DNA of 64,000 bases from NCBI GenBank assembly GCA_016705235.1, contig JADIYP010000002.1:558001-622000 (forward strand), given 5' to 3'. The notes beneath the pieces are model-generated. The model searched no databases. It had not been told where the DNA came from and saw only the letters and a list, made by a program, of their open reading frames with translations. Made by a program: the position numbers and the translations under genes. This document shows, piece by piece, positions 50,477-59,268 of the stretch. This DNA is from Candidatus Leptovillus affinis. Lineage in GTDB: Bacteria; Chloroflexota; Anaerolineae; Promineifilales; Promineifilaceae. Each line of letters starts with the position of its first letter. Position 1 is the first letter of the stretch.

Positions 50477-53400
50477 CTATTCGGGATGGTTTTTGGGGGG
50501 ATTGGCAAAAGTGTAGGTAAACAGGCCGATGACGCCGCCCAGCATGGTGGTGATAAGGCCGGACCACACGCCAAAACTGGCCAAAACGGCCGTGCCCGGC
50601 AACCCTAGCGCGTAATAAATGTAAATCAACAATGCGCCCGCCAGTCCCCACAAAACCCAGCCCACCTGCCACGTCAGATTCATTTGATATCGCATGCCCA
50701 GCAAATAGCCCAAAATGCCGACGATGATCAGCCCGCCGGACACGGCGATCATCATGGTGAATTCTGACAAGGCAATGCTGATAACCGGTTCATCGGGCGG
50801 CGTGAATGGGGCGACGGCCGTCGCCGTAATGGTGGGTATCGGCGTGTCGGTAGGAATAGGCGTGAGCGTGGGCGTAGGCGTGAGCGTGGGCGTGGCTGTT
50901 GGGGCCGGCGTGGGCGTAATGACGGCCACCTGGGCAGCCCCTTCTATGAGGATGTCTACTTCTTCAGAAGCCTGCGCGTCACCGGAAACGGCCGTGATGC
51001 GGAACTTCCCCGGTCCGGTGCTGGCTTGCAGCACATAATCCAATTGAGCCACGCCCTCCACTGTAGGTACCTCGGCAATGATATTGAGCGTGCCCTGGAT
51101 GCGGTCACGTTGAATAAACTGCACCATCGTGCCATCAGGCACCGGGTGATTGTTCCGATCTTGAATGACACCGGTTTGCAGCCGCAGCGTATCGCCCACC
51201 GACGTTTCCAACGGCGCTTCGCTGGATGGCGACTGACTCTTCCCGTCATCGCCGACAATAAACAACTCGATCACCTGATTTGGGTTTGGCTCGGTTTGCC
51301 GCGCAACGCTGTATCGAATCCCTTCAATATCTACCGGCGACTGCCCGCTTAAAGGCAGTTCCAAAAACAAGGCTCTGGCCGACGCATTAATAAACGCATC
51401 AATTTTGCTAAAGACGCCGTAATAGGCTGTCAGTTTGCTAATTTCGGTGCTGTCTAAATAATAGGGCGCGTTGTAGGCAAAGGCGATTACCTGCGAATTG
51501 CGCGCCAAGTCTTGCCGCTGGGCCAGAAAATCGCGCATCGGTTGAAGATCGCTGTCGTCTAGCAGGGCAAACACGATCCAATTGACCGGTTGGGTAAACG
51601 CTTCTTGAATTAGAAAGGACGGTGGCAGCGTGGCCGTGGGTAGAGGGGTTGGTGTAGCGACACGCGGCAGAACCTCGATTTCCGCGTCGCTGGTGGCCGT
51701 CGAATCGGGCGAAGCAGTGGGCGTGCTGGTGGGCGTGGCAATCACGATGGGTTCTGTGCCGGCGGCGATAAATTCACTCAGGTCTGCAAAGGTAAAGCTA
51801 GTGATTTGATCTGGCTGGACCTGACCGCTGGCTTGCGGGCCATACAGGGTAAGGATTTGTTCGGCCAGGGCATCGACGCCGATGTAGGGTTGGGGCGGGC
51901 AGGCAGAACATTGTCTGGCTGTGTGCATGTCGGTGAAAATGATGATGTGGTCGCCGGGGCCGGGCGGCCGGGAGAGGCGTTCGGCTAATTCTTCCGGGCT
52001 GGGGGCGATGAGGGTGATGGCGGATTGGGCCATATCGAAAACGGCCGTGTCTCCCTGCTGCAAAGCGCTGTCTAAATTTTCCAAATTCCCCAGCACATTT
52101 TCGGCTGAGAAGTCGCTGCCGTATAACTTTAGCTTGGCCTGTAAAATGCGCAGCACCGCTTCATCTAACCGCTGTCGAAATGTCGGGTCCGTGACGTATA
52201 GCTCTTGAAACCAAAGGATTGTGTTTTGGATGTTTTCCAATTGCACAGCATATGGCGCATCTCCCAGAGCAAAATCGTCTAAAATGAGCAGGTCGTTGCC
52301 GGCCAAGAAGGCGTCTTTGGCCACGCGCCGGTGGGGGAATTCTTGTTGGGTGTCGTCGTAATACCGTTCGATGGAGCGCACGCCCAGCGAGTCGGAGACG
52401 ATGAGGCCGCCGTTTTGGTACCAGGGCGCAAATTGGGTTAATCCGAGGAGTGTGCTCAATGCCTGCCGGTCGAAGCTGACGGGAGCAGTGGCGGCCCGGA
52501 TGTTTCCCTGGAAGCCCTGGTAGCGGATGTGGGTGGTGAGCAATCCTTCGACAACGGCCGTTTCCTCTCCCGTGTTTTGCGTTACCGCCATAAACGGAAT
52601 TAATTCAGTCTCTAGCAGTTGCTCCAGCGTTTTGCGCACGGTAGGAATTTCCTGATCGACGGGCCGATCGCTGCTGCCGATGCCGGGGAAATGTTTGGCG
52701 ATGACCGCCAGACGGCCGTTGGCCCCCTGATGCAGTCCCATGACGTACGCTTTGCCCATTAACGCCACCCAATAGGGGTCGCCGCCAAACGAGCGGGCGC
52801 CGATGTTGCTGCTGCGCGCGGCCGTCAGGTCTTCCAGCACGTCCAACGATGGGCCTAAGAACATATTGATGCCCATGGCGCTTAGTTCGCGCCCCACAAT
52901 TTTGCCAATGATTTTGGCGTTATCGGGTTTCCAGGTAGCGCCCAGGGCCATATGGTTGGGCACGGCCGTCAGCCCATCCAAAATGTGGTCGTACACAGGG
53001 CCGTCGCCTTCCTGGTTGAGGGCGATGAAGAGGGGGATAGGATTGGTGGGGGTAATGGGCGTCGGGCTGGGCGTGATGCCGGCCGTGGGCAAGGCTTCGT
53101 TGGTAGCGTCTGGTTCGGGGGTGGGTTCAGGGGAAACGGCCGTGCTGTAGCCCAAAAGTGTCAGACGCTGCAAATCGGCGGCCAATTCGGCTACCTGAGC
53201 CGGCGCGTTCGCCGGGTCCGAATATCCCGTGATGTTATCGTTGCCGGCACGCAGCAGCACGCCGCCGACATGATAATTTAATATCAGGTCAGCAATGTCG
53301 CTGTCCAGAGGGGCGTTGTCACCTTCAAACGTAACTAAAAAGACCTGGCCTACGCGTTCGGCAACACCTAAGTCTTCCCACAATGCCTGCGCTTGCTGGG

Positions 53401-53509
53401 CGTAAGTCGGTGCATCTTCTTGGGCTTCAACAGCCCGTTGGTTTCCCCCTGGCAGCACAAGGCAGAGTAACAAGGCGACAATTAAGCCAATGCGCCAGAA
53501 ATGTCTCAT
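50477..53509 (-). CDS. NagZ-like GH3 protein with C-terminal membrane helices
   Basis: A 1010-residue exported protein. The signal lies at about 7-30. The GH3 barrel runs from about 45 to 450, with KHFPGIGSSD where NagZ has the catalytic His loop and LIVSDSLGV carrying the probable nucleophile Asp. A middle domain with Thr/Pro/Ser-rich linkers follows (TPTSTPTASPDS, about 610), then an Ig-like domain (RLQTGVIQDRNNHPVPDGT, about 780). A TPTPAPTATPTLTPTPTLTP linker (about 875) leads to three C-terminal helices. The His of the NagZ D-H dyad is not seen. It is probably an envelope muramidase-like protein or an inactive relative. Confidence 0.82.
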   Translation of the reverse strand: MRHFWRIGLIVALLLCLVLPGGNQRAVEAQEDAPTYAQQAQALWEDLGVAERVGQVFLVTFEGDNAPLDSDIADLILNYHVGGVLLRAGNDNITGYSDPANAPAQVAELAADLQRLTLLGYSTAVSPEPTPEPDATNEALPTAGITPSPTPITPTNPIPLFIALNQEGDGPVYDHILDGLTAVPNHMALGATWKPDNAKIIGKIVGRELSAMGINMFLGPSLDVLEDLTAARSSNIGARSFGGDPYWVALMGKAYVMGLHQGANGRLAVIAKHFPGIGSSDRPVDQEIPTVRKTLEQLLETELIPFMAVTQNTGEETAVVEGLLTTHIRYQGFQGNIRAATAPVSFDRQALSTLLGLTQFAPWYQNGGLIVSDSLGVRSIERYYDDTQQEFPHRRVAKDAFLAGNDLLILDDFALGDAPYAVQLENIQNTILWFQELYVTDPTFRQRLDEAVLRILQAKLKLYGSDFSAENVLGNLENLDSALQQGDTAVFDMAQSAITLIAPSPEELAERLSRPPGPGDHIIIFTDMHTARQCSACPPQPYIGVDALAEQILTLYGPQASGQVQPDQITSFTFADLSEFIAAGTEPIVIATPTSTPTASPDSTATSDAEIEVLPRVATPTPLPTATLPPSFLIQEAFTQPVNWIVFALLDDSDLQPMRDFLAQRQDLARNSQVIAFAYNAPYYLDSTEISKLTAYYGVFSKIDAFINASARALFLELPLSGQSPVDIEGIRYSVARQTEPNPNQVIELFIVGDDGKSQSPSSEAPLETSVGDTLRLQTGVIQDRNNHPVPDGTMVQFIQRDRIQGTLNIIAEVPTVEGVAQLDYVLQASTGPGKFRITAVSGDAQASEEVDILIEGAAQVAVITPTPAPTATPTLTPTPTLTPIPTDTPIPTITATAVAPFTPPDEPVISIALSEFTMMIAVSGGLIIVGILGYLLGMRYQMNLTWQVGWVLWGLAGALLIYIYYALGLPGTAVLASFGVWSGLITTMLGGVIGLFTYTFANPPKNHPE

Positions 53510-53634
53510 GGTGAAGGGTCATTTTGTGGGGACGAATCCCCCAAACAAAGTAAACAGATTGACCGGTCGGGGCAAAGCGGCGTTTTTACCCCGGTATACC
53601 TGCTATCAAAAAGTTAAGGCAATTATAGCGTAGA

Positions 53635-53662
53635 TTGCCGCCCAGAACACCTGTGTTACAAT
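53635..53662 (+). promoter_or_regulatory. Promoter of structured RNA/protease leader
   Basis: TTGCCG (53635-53640), 16 bases, TACAAT (53657-53662). Transcription would begin near 53669, at the start of the structured RNA. Confidence 0.5.
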
Positions 53663-53668
53663 CTTTCA

Positions 53669-53836
53669 ACTTTTTCTAACCTGGAAATCTGTCTGTAGAG
53701 CCAGACACATCTGCCCGAAACTGCGAGTGTAACCATTTGTCTTTGGAGATGGCGTGATGCAGCCAACGACCCATCCACGCGCATCTCTGCAAACACCCAA
53801 ACGGTTACACTCCAGGACTGGTCGGGCAGTTTTTTT
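53669..53836 (+). ncRNA. Structured RNA candidate ending in intrinsic terminator
   Basis: A small hairpin TGTCTG/CAGACA (53690-53707) is followed by a long rod. The outer stem is CTGCCCGA (53711-53718) with TCGGGCAG (53822-53829), the middle stem AGTGTAACC (53726-53734) with GGTTACACT (53803-53811), and the inner stem GAGATGGCGTG (53746-53756) with CACGC-G-CATCTC (53776-53787). Seven Ts follow the outer stem, and a S41 protease start codon lies 6 bases later. Its size (about 165 nt) suits 6S RNA or an attenuator; SRP RNA and known riboswitch motifs are not seen. Confidence 0.6.
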
Positions 53837-53841
53837 GTACT

Positions 53842-55041
53842 ATGTCTGAAAAAACGCGCAATTATTTAGCTATCATCATGCTTGTGGTTCTTGCCGCCAG
53901 CGCTTTTACGGCCGGTTATTTCACCAATGATTTTGTGGAGTTACAAACCGGCGGCACGCTGGTACACCAGCGCCAGGAGTTTGACGTTTTCTGGGAAGCG
54001 TGGGATCGAATCGAAGAGAGTTTTATTGGCGAGATTCCGTCTGCCCAGGAGCGCACATATGGCGCGATTCGCGGTTCGATGGCTGACTTGCAAGACCCAT
54101 ACACAGTCTTTATCGAACCTGTCGCTCGCGCCGAAGAACGCCAATCGCTGCAAGGCACGTTTGGCGGTATCGGGGCGCTGTTGTCGCGGCCAGAAGAGGG
54201 CGGCCCGATTATTTTGGAGCCGATTCCCGGCAATCCGGCCGAAAAAGCAGGCGTGCTGCTGGGCGATATCTTGCTGGCTATCGACAGCGTGGAAATAACG
54301 CCGGAGGTTTCCGTGGCTGAGGTGCGCGACATGATTCGAGGGGAAACGGGCACGGCCGTTATCCTGACAGTCCTCCACGAAGGGCAAACCGAACCGGTCG
54401 ACCTGGAAATTATCCGCGCCGAAATCCTCGATCCGTCGGTTAGTTACCGGATGGCCGGTGACGAGGCGAACATTGGGTACATCCGTCTGGCCCGGTTTAG
54501 CGGCGAAAGCGCCAAGGAAGTGGCCGACGCCATTACCGATTTGCAAAGCCAGGGCGCGCAGTCGTTAATTTTGGATTTACGCAATAACGGCGGCGGTTTG
54601 TTGAACGCGGCCGTCGATATCGCCGACCTGTTTTTGTCGGATGGCCCAATTTTGTACCAGGTGAGCCGGGATGAAGGCGAGCGCGAATATCTGGCAACGA
54701 GCGAGACGCTGGCTCCAGATATTCCGCTGGTGGTGCTGATCAATGGCGGCACAGCCAGCGCCTCGGAGATTGTGGCGGGCGCGCTGCAAGATCGTGGCCG
54801 GGCAACCTTGATTGGCGACCATCCTTCCTATGGTAAGGGGTCGGTGCAACTGGTTTATGATCTCAGCGATGGGTCTTCGGTGCATGTTACCTCGGCGCGT
54901 TGGTTTACGCCGGACCGCCACCAGATCGATCAGCAGGGGTTGCAGCCGGATATTAGTGTGGAAATTACCCAGGAAGGGCTGGATAACGGCCGTGACGAAG
55001 TCTTGAATAGAGCGATTGAATTTTTACAAACTGAGAGTTAA
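53842..55041 (+). CDS. S41 family C-terminal processing peptidase
   Basis: A 399-residue periplasmic protease. The membrane anchor lies at about 9-27. A PDZ domain spans about 105-185 (FGGIGALL, PAEKAGVLLGDILLAIDSVE). The peptidase domain carries LDLRNNGGGLL, the SASE motif with the nucleophile Ser (GGTASASEIVAGAL), and the general-base Lys in YGKGSVQ. No ribosome site is visible; the ATG follows a terminator closely. A second S41 gene lies 2 bases downstream, so the pair is one operon. Likely role is envelope protein processing. Confidence 0.92.
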   Translation: MSEKTRNYLAIIMLVVLAASAFTAGYFTNDFVELQTGGTLVHQRQEFDVFWEAWDRIEESFIGEIPSAQERTYGAIRGSMADLQDPYTVFIEPVARAEERQSLQGTFGGIGALLSRPEEGGPIILEPIPGNPAEKAGVLLGDILLAIDSVEITPEVSVAEVRDMIRGETGTAVILTVLHEGQTEPVDLEIIRAEILDPSVSYRMAGDEANIGYIRLARFSGESAKEVADAITDLQSQGAQSLILDLRNNGGGLLNAAVDIADLFLSDGPILYQVSRDEGEREYLATSETLAPDIPLVVLINGGTASASEIVAGALQDRGRATLIGDHPSYGKGSVQLVYDLSDGSSVHVTSARWFTPDRHQIDQQGLQPDISVEITQEGLDNGRDEVLNRAIEFLQTES

Positions 55042-55043
55042 CC

Positions 55044-56420
55044 ATGAATGATTCCTCCTTGGAACCCAAATCTTCACCAGTGAAGTGGATATTTTTAATT
55101 GTTGGTTTGCTGGCCGTGGCCTGCCTGGTGGTAACGGTGGGCGGCGCGAGCTTCTTTTTTGGCCAGGCCAGCGTGAACAGCAGCCCGGTTGTCGAAACCG
55201 TGACGGTGACGGAATATGTGGAAGTGACGCGGGTGGTGGAGGTTGAAGCGGCTGTGGAAACGGCCGTACCCATCCCGCCAACCGACGCCCCCCCCACACC
55301 GACCCCGCTGCCCGTCATGATGCCGGCGGAAACGGCCGTTTCCGGCCCCGACGCCATCCAAAACCTTGATCTGAGCACATTTTACGAAGCCTGGAGCATA
55401 ATCGGCCAGCAGTTTAATGGTGAAATGCCCGCTCAAGAAGATTTGCTGCACGCCATTGTCGGCGGCTCTGTCGAGACGCTGGGCGATCCGTACACCCGCT
55501 ATGTGGAACCCGACATCGCCGCCCGTTTCCGCGAAGATATGGGCGGATCCGTCGAGGGCATCGGCGCCTTCGTGCGCGAAAACGAGGAAGGATTCATCGA
55601 AATTGTGCGTCCCATCGACGGACAGCCGGCCGACCTTGTGGGCATCCAGGCCGGCGATTTGATCATTGGCGTTGATGGCGAATCGGTGGTTGGGCAAAAC
55701 ATCGACGAAGTTTTGCTGAAGGTGCGCGGCCCGCAGGGCAGCGTCGTGGTCTTAAATATCTTTCGCGATGGCGAAGATGAACTGGAATTTACGGTTACTC
55801 GAACCCGTTTCGAGATTCCAATCATTGAAACCCAGATGGCAACGCCGGAAATTGGCTATGTGCGGCTGGCGGAATTTAACGCCAACGCCGAGGAGCGCGT
55901 GCGCGAAGCCGTTTCTGACCTGATGGCGCAGGGCGCGCAGAGCATCATTTTTGACTTGCGCGATAATCCTGGCGGCTTTTTGGATCAGTCTGTAGGCATT
56001 GCCGATTTGTTTTTGCCGGAAGGCGTGGTGTTGTATGAACGCAACAACAAAGGCGAAGAACAGACGTTTACGGCCGTTTCCGGCGACGAAGCCGAATCTA
56101 TTCCCATGGTTGTGCTGATTAACGCGGGCAGCGCCAGCGCGTCGGAAATTGTGGCTGGAGCGCTGCGGGATAACGGCCGTTCCCTCCTTATCGGTGAAAC
56201 AACCTTCGGCAAAGGGTCCGTGCAGCAGCTTCATACCCTGTCCGACGGTTCCGAACTGCGCGTAACCGTCGCCCGGTGGTATACTCCAGCCAACGTCTCA
56301 ATCAGCGATTCCGGCATCACGCCGGACATCGAAGTGCCCTCGCCAGACGATTTTACTTTAGGCGGCGAAGGCGACACCCAGCTTCAGCGGGCGATTGAAT
56401 TCTTACAAAATGGGCAGTAA
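55044..56420 (+). CDS. S41 family C-terminal processing peptidase, paralogue
   Basis: A 458-residue protease paralogous to its neighbour. The anchor lies at about 13-36, then a Val/Glu/Thr- and Pro-rich linker to about 95 (PPTDAPPTPTPLP). The PDZ domain covers about 165-250 and peptidase motifs are LRDNPGGFLDQSVG, GSASASEIVAGAL and FGKGSVQ (nucleophile Ser and base Lys). The stop is followed by a hairpin repeat. Tandem paralogues suggest a heteromeric or functionally split pair. Confidence 0.92.
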   Translation: MNDSSLEPKSSPVKWIFLIVGLLAVACLVVTVGGASFFFGQASVNSSPVVETVTVTEYVEVTRVVEVEAAVETAVPIPPTDAPPTPTPLPVMMPAETAVSGPDAIQNLDLSTFYEAWSIIGQQFNGEMPAQEDLLHAIVGGSVETLGDPYTRYVEPDIAARFREDMGGSVEGIGAFVRENEEGFIEIVRPIDGQPADLVGIQAGDLIIGVDGESVVGQNIDEVLLKVRGPQGSVVVLNIFRDGEDELEFTVTRTRFEIPIIETQMATPEIGYVRLAEFNANAEERVREAVSDLMAQGAQSIIFDLRDNPGGFLDQSVGIADLFLPEGVVLYERNNKGEEQTFTAVSGDEAESIPMVVLINAGSASASEIVAGALRDNGRSLLIGETTFGKGSVQQLHTLSDGSELRVTVARWYTPANVSISDSGITPDIEVPSPDDFTLGGEGDTQLQRAIEFLQNGQ

Positions 56421-56426
56421 TCGGCG

Positions 56427-56484
56427 GACCCTAAGGATTTGCCCTCGAGAAGCCAGATTATCTGGACCTTAAATCCTTAGGGTC
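56427..56484. repeat. GACCCTAAGGATTTG hairpin
   Basis: Stem GACCCTAAGGATTTG pairs with TAAATCCTTAGGGTC (one mismatch), loop about 28 bases; a variant of the 21886 family. It lies between the second protease and smpB and could terminate transcription in part. Confidence 0.75.
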
Positions 56485-56523
56485 TTCCCAGAAAGACCTG
56501 AATTACGCCACACAGATACAACC

Positions 56524-56994
56524 ATGTCAAACACGCAAGGCAGTTTCAAAGTAATAGCCAAAAACAAGCGCGCGAATTTTGATTTTCTGTTGCTGGAAAA
56601 ATTTGAGGCCGGACTGGTCTTAACCGGCACAGAAATCAAGTCGATTCGTGATCATCAGGTGAGTTTGCAGCGCAGTTTTGTGCAGGCCCGCAAGGGTGAG
56701 CTGTGGCTGGTTGATATGCACATCGCGCCATACGTGCATGGCACGCATGAAAACCATGATCCGGTACGGCCGCGCAAACTGCTGCTGCACCGGCGCGAAA
56801 TCAACAAAATCATGGACCAACTGGCCCAGAAAAGCCTGACGGTTGTCCCGACGCGGCTTTACCTGAAAGACGGCCGTGCCAAAATTGAAATCGCTCTGGC
56901 GCGTGGCAAACAAAAGCAAGACAAACGCCAGGACATCGCTAAACGCGACGACGAACGACGGATGGAACGGGCGTTAAGAGAGAAGTTTCGGTAG
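56524..56994 (+). CDS. smpB: tmRNA-binding protein SmpB
   Basis: A 156-residue SmpB. GTEIKSIR (about 39-46), YVHGTHENHDPVRPRKLLLH and the basic C-terminal tail (KRQDIAKRDDERRMERALR) are diagnostic. SmpB delivers tmRNA to stalled ribosomes for trans-translation. The tmRNA gene is not seen in the window. Its 3' end is convergent with the large cytochrome gene, 12 bases away. Confidence 0.96.
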   Translation: MSNTQGSFKVIAKNKRANFDFLLLEKFEAGLVLTGTEIKSIRDHQVSLQRSFVQARKGELWLVDMHIAPYVHGTHENHDPVRPRKLLLHRREINKIMDQLAQKSLTVVPTRLYLKDGRAKIEIALARGKQKQDKRQDIAKRDDERRMERALREKFR

Positions 56995-57006
56995 GGGAAA
57001 CGGCCG

Positions 57007-59190
57007 TTACTTCTCATCCCCCGGCAGCTTAAACAGCAAAAACAGCGTCAAAATAAAAACAAACAGTACCACCAGCACCTGCACCATCAACAACGTGGCG
57101 CGCGTAGGCGGTTGGGGCGGCAGGTACTTGCCCGCCGGTACCACTTTGGGTGCCGGCTGCCCGCTGCCCGCGCCGCCATCGGCCAGCAGGGCGCTGTCTG
57201 TCAGGGTAAGCAGGTAAGCCACCACCAGGTCTAGCTGCTCCGGGCTGAGGCGGCTGACATAGTCGCGGGGCATGATGTTGGGGATGCACGGCCCATTGGG
57301 ACAGTCTGGCGTGATATAGATGTTGGGTTCCAGAATAGATTGGCGCAGGTATTCCTCGGCGCTCATGCCCGCAATGCGCGACTCGGCGACAAGGCCGATG
57401 GCCGACAAATCTGGCCCGACTTTGTGCCCTTCGCCCAATGTGCCAACCTGGTGGCAGGAGCCACAGCCGGAGTTCAGGATGATGTCTTCCGCGCCTTCGC
57501 CCTGCACGGGACGTGGGGTGGGGGATGGGGCCGGCGTGGGGGTGTCGATGGGCACGGCCGTTGCCGTCGCCGTCGGCATGGCCGCCAATTCTTCTTCTGA
57601 TGGTTGAACCAATTCACCCGCCGGATGGGCGATGAGGAAGGTTTCGCACATGTTGATGCCCGGTTCCGGGTCCGGCGAGCACCAGTAAGGCTCGCTTTTT
57701 TTACTTTTCAGCAAAGGCACCCACCACAAGACCGGATCGCCGCCGGACAACGGCTCGCCTTCCATCCATTGGCGCGGCGGCACAAAAGTGTCGCCGGGGC
57801 CGGTTTGGATGGGGCCATCGCCTTCGCCTTCTTTGTATTGCAGCAAAAATACGCGAGCTTCATCCAGGCCGAAGGGATCGGTGCGGGTCATTTGCCAGCG
57901 GTAATGAAGATCGCCGTTGAAGGTGGCCAGTTGATCGCCTTCCGGTGAACCCTGGTCGAGGAAGGGGAAAAATTCTTTTTCTTGGGCGACTTCCACCCAT
58001 TGGTTGGTGTCCCAGGCCCAGACGTCGGTGCTGCCACGGCCGTTCAACGTCAGATCAATGCGCCAAAACGGCCGGTAGATGGACAAATCATCGCAGCCGG
58101 GGCCGTGCGAGACAAAACCGAAGGCGAAACGGCCGTCATCATAAAACTGCATCACCTCTTCATACCGGTAACAACAAATGCAGTTCGGCCAATGGGTAAA
58201 TTCGGTAAACAATTGGCGTATCTCAAACCCGTTACCCAGGTCGGTGATTTGCGTGTCGCCAAAGGGCGGCACAGAGGCGCGAAAGCCAATTTCATCCCGA
58301 TAGCCGCCCGGCCAACTGGGATACCAGGCTTCGATCTGCCCAATTTTGGCGCTCTCAAAAATTGGCGTTCCCTGGAACGCTGCGCCGTAGAAATTGATGC
58401 CATCGTTGGCCGTCATTTCCCAGCAGACATTCCAACCGTATTCGTTTTCTTTGCAGCCGTCGGTGTAGGCATACCGCTGCGCTTGCGGGGCAGCCACGGG
58501 TAAATCGGCCCGCCCGCGCGTCATAAAGATGCGCGCCACCCGATTTTGCTCCATGTTGACAAAAACATGGGCGATTTTGCCGCTGCCGGATGGGTCTTTG
58601 TAAGAGAGATCGACGCACCAGTCGTCGCGGCAGTCGTCGTCGGCCAGCCAGGCCGACATGGGAATCATCGCCGGGTCTGTCTGGCCGATGTCGCCGAGCA
58701 GATTTTGCACGCCGGGGTCGGCGGCGGCGATGGCCAGGGCTTTGGGCAAAATGAATTCGCTGCCACCAGGGCGCGCGTCCGGGTTACTCCAGCGGTCTAC
58801 GATACGGCCGTTCGCCGTATTCAGAATCGCGTTGACTGTGCCGCCCTGGGTGTAATCGTAGAGGGAAATGTGGACGCAGTTTTGGCGGCCGCAGCCGGCG
58901 TCTTGCCATCTGCTGGCCTCGCCTGCGCCCAGGACAACGGCGTCGAGAAAGCCAAATTCGTCGCTGCCCAGCATGGCCATCAGGCCAGAATCGGCCAGGG
59001 CGGCGGCTTGCAGATCTTGTTGGTTCAGGCTAATCTGCGACATGGCTGTCATGTCGTACATCGCCTTGCCTTTGGCGACGGCGACGGCGACTGTGCTTTC
59101 GTGGCGGTATTGGTTCCACATAAAACTGCCGGCCAATAACAGCCCGCAGGTGATGGTTAAGAGAAGAATACGGCGATTACGTCTGTTCAC
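57007..59190 (-). CDS. Large membrane protein with C-terminal cytochrome c domain
   Basis: A 727-residue exported protein. TM1 lies at about 8-26. Residues 30-550 form an unrecognised domain with many Trp/Asp-rich motifs (such as DDCRDDWCVDLSYKDPSG and CPNCICCYRYEE-like Cys-rich WPNCICCYRYEEV, about 335). A Pro/Thr linker leads to a monoheme cytochrome c (C576-G-S-C579-H580, Met ligand probably in SIGL... region), and a TM lies at about 702-724. It would move electrons at the outer face of the membrane; the substrate domain is new to me. Family of the first part is unknown. Confidence 0.8.
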   Translation of the reverse strand: MNRRNRRILLLTITCGLLLAGSFMWNQYRHESTVAVAVAKGKAMYDMTAMSQISLNQQDLQAAALADSGLMAMLGSDEFGFLDAVVLGAGEASRWQDAGCGRQNCVHISLYDYTQGGTVNAILNTANGRIVDRWSNPDARPGGSEFILPKALAIAAADPGVQNLLGDIGQTDPAMIPMSAWLADDDCRDDWCVDLSYKDPSGSGKIAHVFVNMEQNRVARIFMTRGRADLPVAAPQAQRYAYTDGCKENEYGWNVCWEMTANDGINFYGAAFQGTPIFESAKIGQIEAWYPSWPGGYRDEIGFRASVPPFGDTQITDLGNGFEIRQLFTEFTHWPNCICCYRYEEVMQFYDDGRFAFGFVSHGPGCDDLSIYRPFWRIDLTLNGRGSTDVWAWDTNQWVEVAQEKEFFPFLDQGSPEGDQLATFNGDLHYRWQMTRTDPFGLDEARVFLLQYKEGEGDGPIQTGPGDTFVPPRQWMEGEPLSGGDPVLWWVPLLKSKKSEPYWCSPDPEPGINMCETFLIAHPAGELVQPSEEELAAMPTATATAVPIDTPTPAPSPTPRPVQGEGAEDIILNSGCGSCHQVGTLGEGHKVGPDLSAIGLVAESRIAGMSAEEYLRQSILEPNIYITPDCPNGPCIPNIMPRDYVSRLSPEQLDLVVAYLLTLTDSALLADGGAGSGQPAPKVVPAGKYLPPQPPTRATLLMVQVLVVLFVFILTLFLLFKLPGDEK

Positions 59191-59268
59191 AAAAGACTCC
59201 TTGGTTGTACGGCCGTGTTCGGGATTGTACCTTGCGGCTGTATGAGAAGTAATGAAGGTGGGTTGTTT

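Noticed and set aside
53690..53836. SRP RNA assignment of the structured RNA
   Set aside because: The conserved GGTCAGG/GGAAGCAGCC tetraloop region of SRP RNA is absent. Only a GCAGCCAA fragment in the apical loop is similar.
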